Positions 14,864 through 22,317 of a stretch of DNA of 64,000 nucleotides are shown here, in pieces (the stretch's first letter is position 1; the number at the start of each line of letters is the position of its first letter). The DNA comes from Nitrospinaceae bacterium (GTDB lineage: Bacteria > Nitrospinota > Nitrospinia > Nitrospinales > Nitrospinaceae). The notes beneath the pieces are model-generated. The model did no database searches. It was not told the origin of the DNA and worked only from the letters and a program-made list of their open reading frames with translations. Where the stretch lies: the NCBI GenBank assembly GCA_024644405.1, contig JAHELC010000001.1:320854-384853 (forward strand), read 5' to 3'. The translations under genes were made by a program, and so were the position numbers.

Positions 14864-15727
14864 TTACTCCCCCTTTTTTTTAGGCGGGTGGTGGTTTTCG
14901 GAATTTTTGCCGAGCCATTGGGATCGCTTGGTGGCTTCTTCGACGGCGTTCATCAGGGTGGTGCGGAGGCCGCCTTCTTCCAGGGTATGCAGGCCGGAGA
15001 TGGTGGTGCCGCCGGGTGAGGTCACCTGGTCCTTCAACTCGCCGGGATGCTTGCCGCTTTCCAAGGCGAGTTTGGCGGAACCGAGAACGGTTTGCAGGGT
15101 GAGGATATTCGACACGTCGCGGGACAGGCCCATCTTGACGCCGGCGTCGGACAGGGCTTCAATGATCATGAAAATGTAGGCGGGTCCACTGCCGCTCAAC
15201 CCGGTCACCGCGTCGAGATGCGCCTCGTTCACGTCGACGGTTTTTCCGACGGCTTCAAAAATCCGGTGCGCCACTTTGAGATCGGCCGCGGACACCTTAT
15301 GACTGGCCGCCAGCGCGGTCACCCCCTCATGCACCAGCGCCGGGGTATTGGGCATGGTGCGCACCACGCCCAGTTTTTTCTTGCCGTCGGGACTGAGGCA
15401 TTCCGCAATGGTTTTGATGGGAATACCGGCGGCGATGGAGATAATCAGTTTTTTGTTGTCGACCTCATCGGCGATGCTTTCCAACACCTCTTTCATGGAC
15501 TGCGGCTTGACCGCCAGAAGAATAATGTCGCATTTTCTGGCCAGCTCGGGACTGTCGTCGGTGGTTTTGACGTGATACTCCTGCTGCAGCCATTCCCGCC
15601 GTACCGGACAGACGTCGGCGGCCATCAGGTTTTTGGCCTCGATGAATCCTGCGGACAGGAGTCCCTTGATCATGGCCTCGGCCATGTTGCCGCCCCCGAT
15701 GAACCCTATTTTTTTACTCTTCAGCAC
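14864..15727 (-). CDS. proC: ProC, pyrroline-5-carboxylate reductase
   Basis: Final enzyme of proline synthesis, reducing 1-pyrroline-5-carboxylate with NAD(P)H in the cytoplasm. The N-terminal Rossmann motif IGFIGGGNMAEAMIKG, the central VVRTMPNTPALVHEG, and the signature DAVTGLSGSGPAYIF and QVTSPGGTTISGLHTLEEGG are all present. I place the start at a GTG (15727) with GGAG eight bases before it; a longer frame to 15826 would run through the end of the preceding gene. The YggS-family gene ends 34 bp upstream, a very common pairing. Confidence 0.95.
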   Translation of the reverse strand: MLKSKKIGFIGGGNMAEAMIKGLLSAGFIEAKNLMAADVCPVRREWLQQEYHVKTTDDSPELARKCDIILLAVKPQSMKEVLESIADEVDNKKLIISIAAGIPIKTIAECLSPDGKKKLGVVRTMPNTPALVHEGVTALAASHKVSAADLKVAHRIFEAVGKTVDVNEAHLDAVTGLSGSGPAYIFMIIEALSDAGVKMGLSRDVSNILTLQTVLGSAKLALESGKHPGELKDQVTSPGGTTISGLHTLEEGGLRTTLMNAVEEATKRSQWLGKNSENHHPPKKKGE

Positions 15728-15761
15728 AACCGCGTCTCCTGCATCAATTAAAATTAAACAT

Positions 15762-16457
15762 TCAGTGGGCGTCCCGCGCCCCGAAAATGGCGGTGCCCAC
15801 CCGTACCCAGGTGGCGCCTTCTTCAATGGCCACTTCGAAATCGTTCGACATGCCCATGGACAATTCGTCCATCGTAATATTTTCGATATTCACCGCCCGC
15901 ATCCGGTCCCGTAATTTTCGCAACACGGCAAAGTGTTTGCGCGACTTCTCCGGATCCGGATCGAACGGGGGAATCGTCATCAACCCCCGGACTGAAATCC
16001 CATCCAGGGATACCAGCATGTCCAGCAGTTCTTCCAGATCACCGGGAGCCACCCCGGACTTGCTGGTTTCGCCGGACACGTTGACCTGGATCAACACCGG
16101 CGTGACCACATCATGCTTCAGGCTGTGCTGGTGGATTTCCTCAGCCAGTTCCGAATTATCGACCGAATGGATCAGTTCGAACAGGCCGGGAATATACTTT
16201 ACTTTATTCCTCTGCAAATGCCCAATGAAATGCCAGTGATAGGACTCCGTTCCCAGAGCCTCGATTTTGTCCCGGGCTTCCTGAACCTTATTTTCCCCCA
16301 ATACACAGCCTTCTATCCCAGCGACTTCGATGCGTTCAGCGGGAACAGTTTTGGATACCGCCACCAAACGAACTGCATCCGGCTCGCGTCCGGATTTTCG
16401 GGCAGCTTGCGCCATGCGTTCTTTAACGGCCACGAGGTTATCGGCAATCAAGGACAT
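15762..16457 (-). CDS. YggS-family PLP homeostasis protein
   Basis: Single-domain PLP-binding TIM-barrel protein (PLPBP/YggS family) thought to control pyridoxal phosphate and amino/keto acid balance; it has no firmly known catalytic activity. Motifs: RLVAVSKTVPAERI with the PLP lysine, GENKVQEARDK, WHFIGHLQRNKVKYI, VNVSGETSKSGV, LSMGMSNDFEVAIEEGATWV and VRVGTAIFG. I use the ATG at 16457 (MSLIADNLVAVKERM), which gives the usual family length. A longer frame to 16514 is open, but its first 19 residues are not conserved. It sits between the PII gene and proC on the same strand. Confidence 0.92.
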   Translation of the reverse strand: MSLIADNLVAVKERMAQAARKSGREPDAVRLVAVSKTVPAERIEVAGIEGCVLGENKVQEARDKIEALGTESYHWHFIGHLQRNKVKYIPGLFELIHSVDNSELAEEIHQHSLKHDVVTPVLIQVNVSGETSKSGVAPGDLEELLDMLVSLDGISVRGLMTIPPFDPDPEKSRKHFAVLRKLRDRMRAVNIENITMDELSMGMSNDFEVAIEEGATWVRVGTAIFGARDAH

Positions 16458-16527
16458 GGATAGGAACCGGTGTGGGGAGTCGAAAGCTTGCCGGATTGAA
16501 ACTGATAACCCCAATACGGAATTAAAA

Positions 16528-16875
16528 TCAATATAAAGCCTGCGTGCCCTTCTCCCCGGTGCGTACCCGGATGGCGTCCTCCACCGGCTGGACGAAAATT
16601 TTGCCGTCGCCCAGGTTGCCGGTACGCAGGGTCGTTACCATCCCTTCAACCACCTCATCGACGCTTTCATCCTCCAGGACAATGGTAATTTCGATCCGGT
16701 GATGAAATTGCGGCACCTTGCTTTTTTCGGGATCGGGGTGGGATTGCATCTGGCTCAGGGGTTTGCCGATGCCCTTAACCTCGGACACGGACATGCCGGG
16801 AACCCCCAGGGCAAACAGCTTTTCCCTGATCTCATCCAGCTTCTCGAATCGCATATAACATTTGATCATTTTCAT
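16528..16875 (-). CDS. PII-family signalling protein with non-canonical T-loop
   Basis: A 115-aa member of the GlnB/GlnK fold starting MKMIKCYMRFEKLDEIREKL. The second half is classical (VDEVVEGMVTTLRTGNLGDG, KIFVQPVEDAIRVRTGEKG), including the B-loop TGNLGDGK for nucleotide binding. The T-loop is not: where E. coli GlnB has the uridylylated Tyr51, this protein reads KPLSQMQSHPDPEKSK, without a tyrosine. Uridylylation control is therefore unlikely, and the partner is unknown because no amtB or glnA lies nearby. Start chosen at 16875; 18 residues upstream in the open frame are not PII-like. Confidence 0.85.
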   Translation of the reverse strand: MKMIKCYMRFEKLDEIREKLFALGVPGMSVSEVKGIGKPLSQMQSHPDPEKSKVPQFHHRIEITIVLEDESVDEVVEGMVTTLRTGNLGDGKIFVQPVEDAIRVRTGEKGTQALY

Positions 16876-16895
16876 AAGAAAGACCAATTTAGACG

Positions 16896-16934
16896 AAAAA
16901 AAAAGGCTTTGCAACCGTACAGATTGCAAAGCCT
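16896..16934 (-). terminator. intrinsic terminator of the response-regulator gene
   Basis: Perfect 11-bp stem AGGCTTTGCAA (16904-16914) with TTGCAAAGCCT (16924-16934). On the minus strand it is followed by a run of T residues (16904-16896). It lies 30 bp past the response-regulator stop and so isolates that gene from the PII gene. Confidence 0.9.
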
Positions 16935-16964
16935 GGGGTCACTCCACCCGGAGATGGGTCCCGT

Positions 16965-17360
16965 TTAAAAATCAATCGTTTTCCCGGCGGAAATCTGCTC
17001 TTCCACCACCGATAATAATTTTTCCTTTTCCACCGGTTTGACCAGGTAATCCTTGACGCCTTTCTTCATCAAACCGATGGCCAATTCTGTATCCGGATAA
17101 CCGGTAATGACAACAATAGGAATCCCCGGGGCCTCCTTTTTGAGGAACTCAATGGCTTCTACCCCGTTGACCTTGGGCATCCGTATATCGCAAAGGATCA
17201 ATCCCACATTCACCAGATTGTCGCCTGACTTCAGGGTGTTGATGGCGTTTTCACCATCCACCGCCTCGAGCACATTAAACCCCTTCTGCTCCAATTGAAG
17301 TTTGATTACATCCCGAACGTCATTTTCATCATCCACAACCAGAATTTTTCCTTTACCCAT
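16965..17360 (-). CDS. single-domain response regulator (CheY-like receiver)
   Basis: Stand-alone 131-aa receiver domain with no output domain. Acidic pair D10/D11, phosphoacceptor D58 in LILCDIRMPK, the Thr switch in VVITGYPD and the conserved Lys in DYLVKPVEKEK are all present. GGAGG lies shortly before the ATG. It is divergent from the large histidine kinase at 17621, which is the likely phosphodonor. It ends at its own terminator. It could act by protein-protein contact or as a relay intermediate. Confidence 0.9.
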   Translation of the reverse strand: MGKGKILVVDDENDVRDVIKLQLEQKGFNVLEAVDGENAINTLKSGDNLVNVGLILCDIRMPKVNGVEAIEFLKKEAPGIPIVVITGYPDTELAIGLMKKGVKDYLVKPVEKEKLLSVVEEQISAGKTIDF

Positions 17361-17620
17361 ACGTCAACCTCCTTATAAAAGTTCCTAATGGTATCAGCAT
17401 TAGTGTGGTGAGGACTGTCGGGGATTGTTGCTGGAAGAACTTGATGATAATTTTGGGCTCTCCCCCCTCTGCAAAGAAACTCACCAACCTTTTGTTTAAA
17501 ATAGGCCCTGTTCCGAAAACGCGCCACTTTTTTTGTAAAAGGCATGAAATTCAAAGGCTGTGGGCGTATATTGATTGCGATGGGTATCGAAAAATCAAGC
17601 TCACTCTAAAAGGGTGGCCC

Positions 17621-20047
17621 ATGACCAGGAAACGAAAATCCTCGCGCAATATTTTTTCTTTTTTGCGTATGGGGTTAAAAAACAAATTGATTGCGATCGT
17701 GATCGGGGTCGGAACGGTACCCTTGATCCTGGCCATGATTTTCTCCTACCTGCAGGGCAACAAATCACTGACCCAGGTGATCGGCTCCAGTTTCCAGGCG
17801 CTGGCCTACGAAACGTCCACCAAAATCGACCTCCTGCTGAAGGAGGAAATACATAAAATCACCCACCTGGCCAGCCACCCCACGCTGGTGCTTTGGGTTA
17901 CCGAGCAAAACAAGTTCCTGGAACAAACCCCACTTCCTAAAATCAAACAGGAATTACGCGAACAATCCCAGGCTTGGAAGGAGCGAAACCCTCAACCCCT
18001 ATCGCCCACGACTAATAGAGCCAATAAAGTATTGAACGGTTTTTTGAAAAACGAACCCCATGCCCTGGAGAATACCTTCGCCCTGTTCGTCACCAATTCC
18101 AAGGGCACCCTGGTTTCCAGTATCAATTTCCGTCCTGATTTTATGAATTCCAAACTGCCTTCATGGAAAAAAGTGATGTCTGGAAAACTGGAAACCTTTA
18201 TCGGCCCCCTGATTCAGGACCCCCGGACGGACGAATACACATTCGAATTTGCGGTACCCATCAAGGATTATACCGGCCGGGTGGCGGGAGTGTTGCATCG
18301 GGTGTATTTCGCCGGGGAGTTTTTCAACAATGCTCTCGAAACCATCACTTTCGGCGAGACCGGCCATGTCATGCTGATCAATTCCGATGGCGTGGTACTG
18401 ACCTGCCCGATTTTACCGACGGGACACCAGCTGGCCGACCCCAAACTGGTTAAAGCCGTCACAGGTCCGTCGAATGCCTGGGCACAAACCCAGGGAGACG
18501 GCCATGGCAGTGAGGATATTTCCATCATCGGCTATTCGCCCCTCGAAAAAACGAGCAGGCACACGACCGCCTCCACCCGTCACCGTTGGTACACATTTGC
18601 CTGGCAGGCGTCCGACGAATTGTTTGCGCCGACACAAAGCCTGTTGTCCTGGGTTCTGGGCGCCGGATTATTTTCCCTTCTCCTGATCGTCATCATGGGT
18701 TCACTCGCTGCCAACAAGATCGTGCGTCCCATACGGCAAGTGCAACGCACGGCCGAATCCATCGGCCGGGGGGAAACGGTGGAACCGCTCGACATCAAAA
18801 CCGGAGACGAGATCGAATCCCTTGCGGAAGAAATCAACACCATGAGCGGGCTGTTGCAGAAAACGTTTTCCGGCCTGGAGCACCAGGTGGAAGCCAAAAC
18901 CCAGGAAGTGATCTATCTTAAAAAATATACCGACAGTATTTTGATGAGCGTCCCGGAAGTTATTTTGATATTCAATTCGGATTTGAAAATCGAATACGCC
19001 AACGCCGCATTCGAACATTTAACGTGCTGGAAATCCTCGGAGTACCTGGGACAGGGTTTGAACGATGCACCGTCCGAGTTTCACGAAGCCTGGGATTTGC
19101 TGATCAAGGAGCTGGGAAAATATCAATGGGGAATAAAAAAGGACCATCCCCAACCCGCCGTCGGGGACCAACCTTATCAAGCGAAGGACCCTCTGGCGCC
19201 GTGCGGTGAAGCGTCTCCCAAGGAATCCCAGACTACGGTCACCCTGGGCGACCAGATATTCGCCTACAAGTTTTTCGACGTGGTGCTGGAAGAGGAGAAA
19301 GCCCGGCGCATCGGAATGATCATGAAGAACATCACCGAAGAAAAGAGATTGTTGGACCAGTTGACCCAGGCGGACAAGCTTTCGGGGCTGGGAACCCTGG
19401 CGGCGGGTATCGCTCATGAAATGAACAATCCCCTGTATTCCATCATGGGTTATACCGAAGCCATCCTGGATGAAAAACAGATTTCAAAAATCAAGCCCCT
19501 GGCTCAAAAAGTACTCGACCGTTCCAAACATATGGCATCGGTCATCCTGAACCTGTCAGGTTACGTTCGGACGAATGAGAAGGATGCTTTGAAAGAAGTC
19601 GATATCAACGAGCGACTCGAAGCGGCTACGGAAATGGCCTTGATGGCTTCTTACACCGACGGCATCGATCTGGAAAAAAATTTCAGTGCGATTCCAAGCA
19701 TAAAAGCCAAGCCGGAGGAAATCCAACAGGTGTTTCTCAATATCATAAGCAATGCGGTGCAGGCGATGGAAGGCAAGGGTAAACTGACTCTCTCCTCCCA
19801 ACAGGACAACGGTTTCATTATCGTTCAAATTCGGGACACCGGTCCGGGCATTCCTCCTGAATATATTTCCAAAGTGTTCGACCCCTTCTTCACCACCAAG
19901 GAGCAGGGCGAAGGCACGGGACTGGGACTCAACATCGCTCATCGGGTGATGAAACAAAGTGGCGGAGATATAAAAATCCAATCCGAACCCGGCCAGGGAA
20001 CGACATTTGTGATTTCATTTCCCTTCAATGGACAAGGAAAAAAATGA
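17621..20047 (+). CDS. membrane sensor histidine kinase (Cache-HAMP-PAS-HisKA-HATPase)
   Basis: An 808-aa inner-membrane kinase. The order is: first membrane helix (about 22-44), a periplasmic Cache-like sensor of roughly 290 residues (FGETGHVMLINSDG), second helix (about 345-367), HAMP (KIVRPIRQVQRTAESIGRGE), a PAS domain (LMSVPEVILIFNSDLKIEYA) with an unusual proline-rich insertion (QPAVGDQPYQAKDPLAPCG), HisKA with H599 in GIAHEMNNPL, and HATPase_c (NIISNAVQAM, DTGPGIPPEY, GTGLGLNIAH). I chose the ATG at 17621; the open frame upstream is not conserved-looking. The divergent receiver protein is the likely partner. Confidence 0.9.
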   Translation: MTRKRKSSRNIFSFLRMGLKNKLIAIVIGVGTVPLILAMIFSYLQGNKSLTQVIGSSFQALAYETSTKIDLLLKEEIHKITHLASHPTLVLWVTEQNKFLEQTPLPKIKQELREQSQAWKERNPQPLSPTTNRANKVLNGFLKNEPHALENTFALFVTNSKGTLVSSINFRPDFMNSKLPSWKKVMSGKLETFIGPLIQDPRTDEYTFEFAVPIKDYTGRVAGVLHRVYFAGEFFNNALETITFGETGHVMLINSDGVVLTCPILPTGHQLADPKLVKAVTGPSNAWAQTQGDGHGSEDISIIGYSPLEKTSRHTTASTRHRWYTFAWQASDELFAPTQSLLSWVLGAGLFSLLLIVIMGSLAANKIVRPIRQVQRTAESIGRGETVEPLDIKTGDEIESLAEEINTMSGLLQKTFSGLEHQVEAKTQEVIYLKKYTDSILMSVPEVILIFNSDLKIEYANAAFEHLTCWKSSEYLGQGLNDAPSEFHEAWDLLIKELGKYQWGIKKDHPQPAVGDQPYQAKDPLAPCGEASPKESQTTVTLGDQIFAYKFFDVVLEEEKARRIGMIMKNITEEKRLLDQLTQADKLSGLGTLAAGIAHEMNNPLYSIMGYTEAILDEKQISKIKPLAQKVLDRSKHMASVILNLSGYVRTNEKDALKEVDINERLEAATEMALMASYTDGIDLEKNFSAIPSIKAKPEEIQQVFLNIISNAVQAMEGKGKLTLSSQQDNGFIIVQIRDTGPGIPPEYISKVFDPFFTTKEQGEGTGLGLNIAHRVMKQSGGDIKIQSEPGQGTTFVISFPFNGQGKK

Positions 20048-20054
20048 ATAGGAG

Positions 20055-20819
20055 TTAGGAGAGTTGTTCGGGGGCGGGGGCCATCAGTTTAATCCAATGC
20101 TTTTTCTCCCACTGCATGGCTTCTCGGTAATGGCGGTATTCTTTTTCCTTGGACTTGAAATCCTTATGGTGCATCTGCCACTGACCATTGCGTCGGACCG
20201 GCGGCATTGCCTGGTGGCACATTTCATGGTAGACCGTCAACTCCAGCACAATCACCGGAACAAAACCCTGCTTGAGCCGTGGGTGAATCCGGATCAGCTT
20301 GTTTTTGGAATCATAGGAACCGAAGCTGAAGGAACGGCGGTTGGGGACTTTGACGTTTTTCCCCCACTCCACCTGAGCTTCCACCCTGCCGTTAAAATAT
20401 TCTTCGTTGATACGGTCAAAGATCGCCTGCAGGTCCCGTTCATCCACCGGCGGTACTTCCACTAACTCCCGCTCCGCCTGGCGGGCCTGGGCCCGGCATT
20501 CCTTGAGAAAATTGCGCACCAGCGTACGTTGCGACTCCGAGAGGTGTTCCAACTGCGCTACCTGACCCAGCAACCGGCTTTGCAGGGACTCCTGCACATC
20601 CGATGTGTCGCACGGAAACAAATCGTAATAACCTTCGTTGAACACCTCCCACCTCACCCGTTGGGAGGTGGAATCGACGCTCACCTGCCCTAAAAATTCC
20701 TGGCCCTTTTTGCGGCACCGGAACAGTTTCTTGAATACATCCCCCGCCTGGGCAAAGGAACCGGGTACTCCCAAAGTAATCGTACCGGGGTTAACAGTTT
20801 GCTTTTTTATACCGGGCAT
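20055..20819 (-). CDS. SprT-like zinc metallopeptidase
   Basis: A 254-aa protein whose C-terminal part is a SprT-like domain with the zinc motif HEMCH (residues 198-202) followed by a further histidine pair (MHHKDFKSKEKEYRHY). The N-terminal half is helical and charged (KECRAQARQAERELVEVPP) and unassigned. Cytoplasmic; no signal peptide. SprT-like proteins are related to DNA-protein crosslink proteases, but the substrate here is unknown. Start set at the ATG 20819 (GTGAG upstream); a TTG at 20876 is also in frame. Convergent with the kinase gene, with only seven bases between. Confidence 0.82.
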   Translation of the reverse strand: MPGIKKQTVNPGTITLGVPGSFAQAGDVFKKLFRCRKKGQEFLGQVSVDSTSQRVRWEVFNEGYYDLFPCDTSDVQESLQSRLLGQVAQLEHLSESQRTLVRNFLKECRAQARQAERELVEVPPVDERDLQAIFDRINEEYFNGRVEAQVEWGKNVKVPNRRSFSFGSYDSKNKLIRIHPRLKQGFVPVIVLELTVYHEMCHQAMPPVRRNGQWQMHHKDFKSKEKEYRHYREAMQWEKKHWIKLMAPAPEQLS

Positions 20820-20976
20820 GGAAGAACTCACTTTCAGGAAGGCAACTGAGAAAATGCTTGAGGCGATAAAACCCAACCTTATGATATTACACTCTCGCCC
20901 GGTGTAAATTCAATTCCTTTTTTCCCGGGTTGCCGAGTGTCTTTACTTGCCTGGGAATTCGTGTAATGATTAATCT

Positions 20977-22317
20977 ATGCGAAATATATTATCCGCTGTT
21001 TTAATGCTTTTTCTGGCAGGCGCGTGTGCCGGGCCTCCGTCTACCGATAATGCCTCCACCGCCTACGATCCCGGCCCGGATATCGAGCGGTTTTTAGACA
21101 CCGCGGACCCCGCCGAAGAAACCCGGATTTTGACGCGACTGAAGGAGTCCAGGGTTTCCCATGATTCCATTAAAGCCTATTTGCGCGAGAGTGCCAAAGG
21201 CTCCCACGGACTTTCGGGTTTGTTCCTGGGCGTTCCCGTCAAACACATGGGAAAGGAATTGACTTATTCATTGTATGTCCCCGACTCAGCCCAAAAGGGG
21301 AAACCCTTGCCACTGATTGTCATCCTGCATGGCATGGGCGGACGGGGAGATATGACGCTTCAGCGTTGGCGGAAGCGGTTGAACGATGAGTTCATCATCC
21401 TCTGCCCCTCGTATCCCATCGGCGCCTGGTGGACCCTGTCCGCGGAGGAGCTGGTTCTGCAACTGATCCGCGAAACCAAAATGCGGATCGCGGTCGATCC
21501 CAACCGGATTTTTCTGGCGGGACTTTCCAACGGCGCGCTGGGGGCTTACATGATAGGAACGTTTTATCCCGATTACTTCGCGGGGGTCATCCCCATTGCC
21601 GGGGCGATTTCGGAACCGCATTATCTGCATTTCCTGATCAACCTCACCAACACGCCGGTCTACAGCATTCAGGGGCAGTACGATCCCATCTTTCCCATCC
21701 AGTTCAGCCACCGTATCAATAAAATCCTGAACGACATGAAATATTCCCTGACCTATCGCGAACACACTGAAAAGGGCGCGGCGCATGGCGGACATTTTCT
21801 GCCCGAATCCGAGGTCCCGCCGCTTCTGGAATGGTTGCAGGAGCAACAGAGGGAACCGTATTCCACCCTCATCCGCATGATACGGGAAGGCAATCATCTG
21901 GACCGCATACAATGGGCGCGTGTGACACGTGGCTTGAATATGGCCGCCCTGCAGATACCCGGTCCCCTGCCGGAATCCATGAACATCAAAGACGGCAAAG
22001 CCGCCACCCTGATCGCTGTTCACAAGGAAGCCAACCTGTTCGAAGTCGTGGGAAAAAACCTGTTGGAATTGGAACTTTATCTGGATGCCGACCGGGTGGA
22101 TTTCGATCAACCGGTCATGGTGACGTTTCAGGAAATGAAAGAGTTGGAGGGCAAAATCATCACCAGTCAGAAGCTGGTCAAGCACCACGGAAAAGTAATC
22201 AGGGATACCGCCCTCCTGCTCCGGGAATTCAAATTGCGCCGGGATCCGGAACAACTGTACGATGCCAAAATCACGGTGATCCTGGAAGAGGGTTCCCAAT
22301 TTGCCATGAAGCCATGA
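20977..22317 (+). CDS. lipoprotein alpha/beta hydrolase (esterase/depolymerase-like)
   Basis: A 446-aa protein with a lipoprotein signal peptide (lipobox LAGAC, modified Cys17), so anchored in a membrane facing the periplasm. The central alpha/beta-hydrolase domain of the PHB-depolymerase/feruloyl-esterase type has the oxyanion region LIVILHGMGGRGD, the nucleophile elbow GLSNGALGAYM and a C-terminal histidine region (GAAHGGHFLPES). The last 130 residues form an extra beta-rich domain (LIAVHKEANLFEVVGKNL). The substrate is unknown. The stop overlaps the mutS2 start by four bases (ATGA). Confidence 0.82.
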   Translation: MRNILSAVLMLFLAGACAGPPSTDNASTAYDPGPDIERFLDTADPAEETRILTRLKESRVSHDSIKAYLRESAKGSHGLSGLFLGVPVKHMGKELTYSLYVPDSAQKGKPLPLIVILHGMGGRGDMTLQRWRKRLNDEFIILCPSYPIGAWWTLSAEELVLQLIRETKMRIAVDPNRIFLAGLSNGALGAYMIGTFYPDYFAGVIPIAGAISEPHYLHFLINLTNTPVYSIQGQYDPIFPIQFSHRINKILNDMKYSLTYREHTEKGAAHGGHFLPESEVPPLLEWLQEQQREPYSTLIRMIREGNHLDRIQWARVTRGLNMAALQIPGPLPESMNIKDGKAATLIAVHKEANLFEVVGKNLLELELYLDADRVDFDQPVMVTFQEMKELEGKIITSQKLVKHHGKVIRDTALLLREFKLRRDPEQLYDAKITVILEEGSQFAMKP

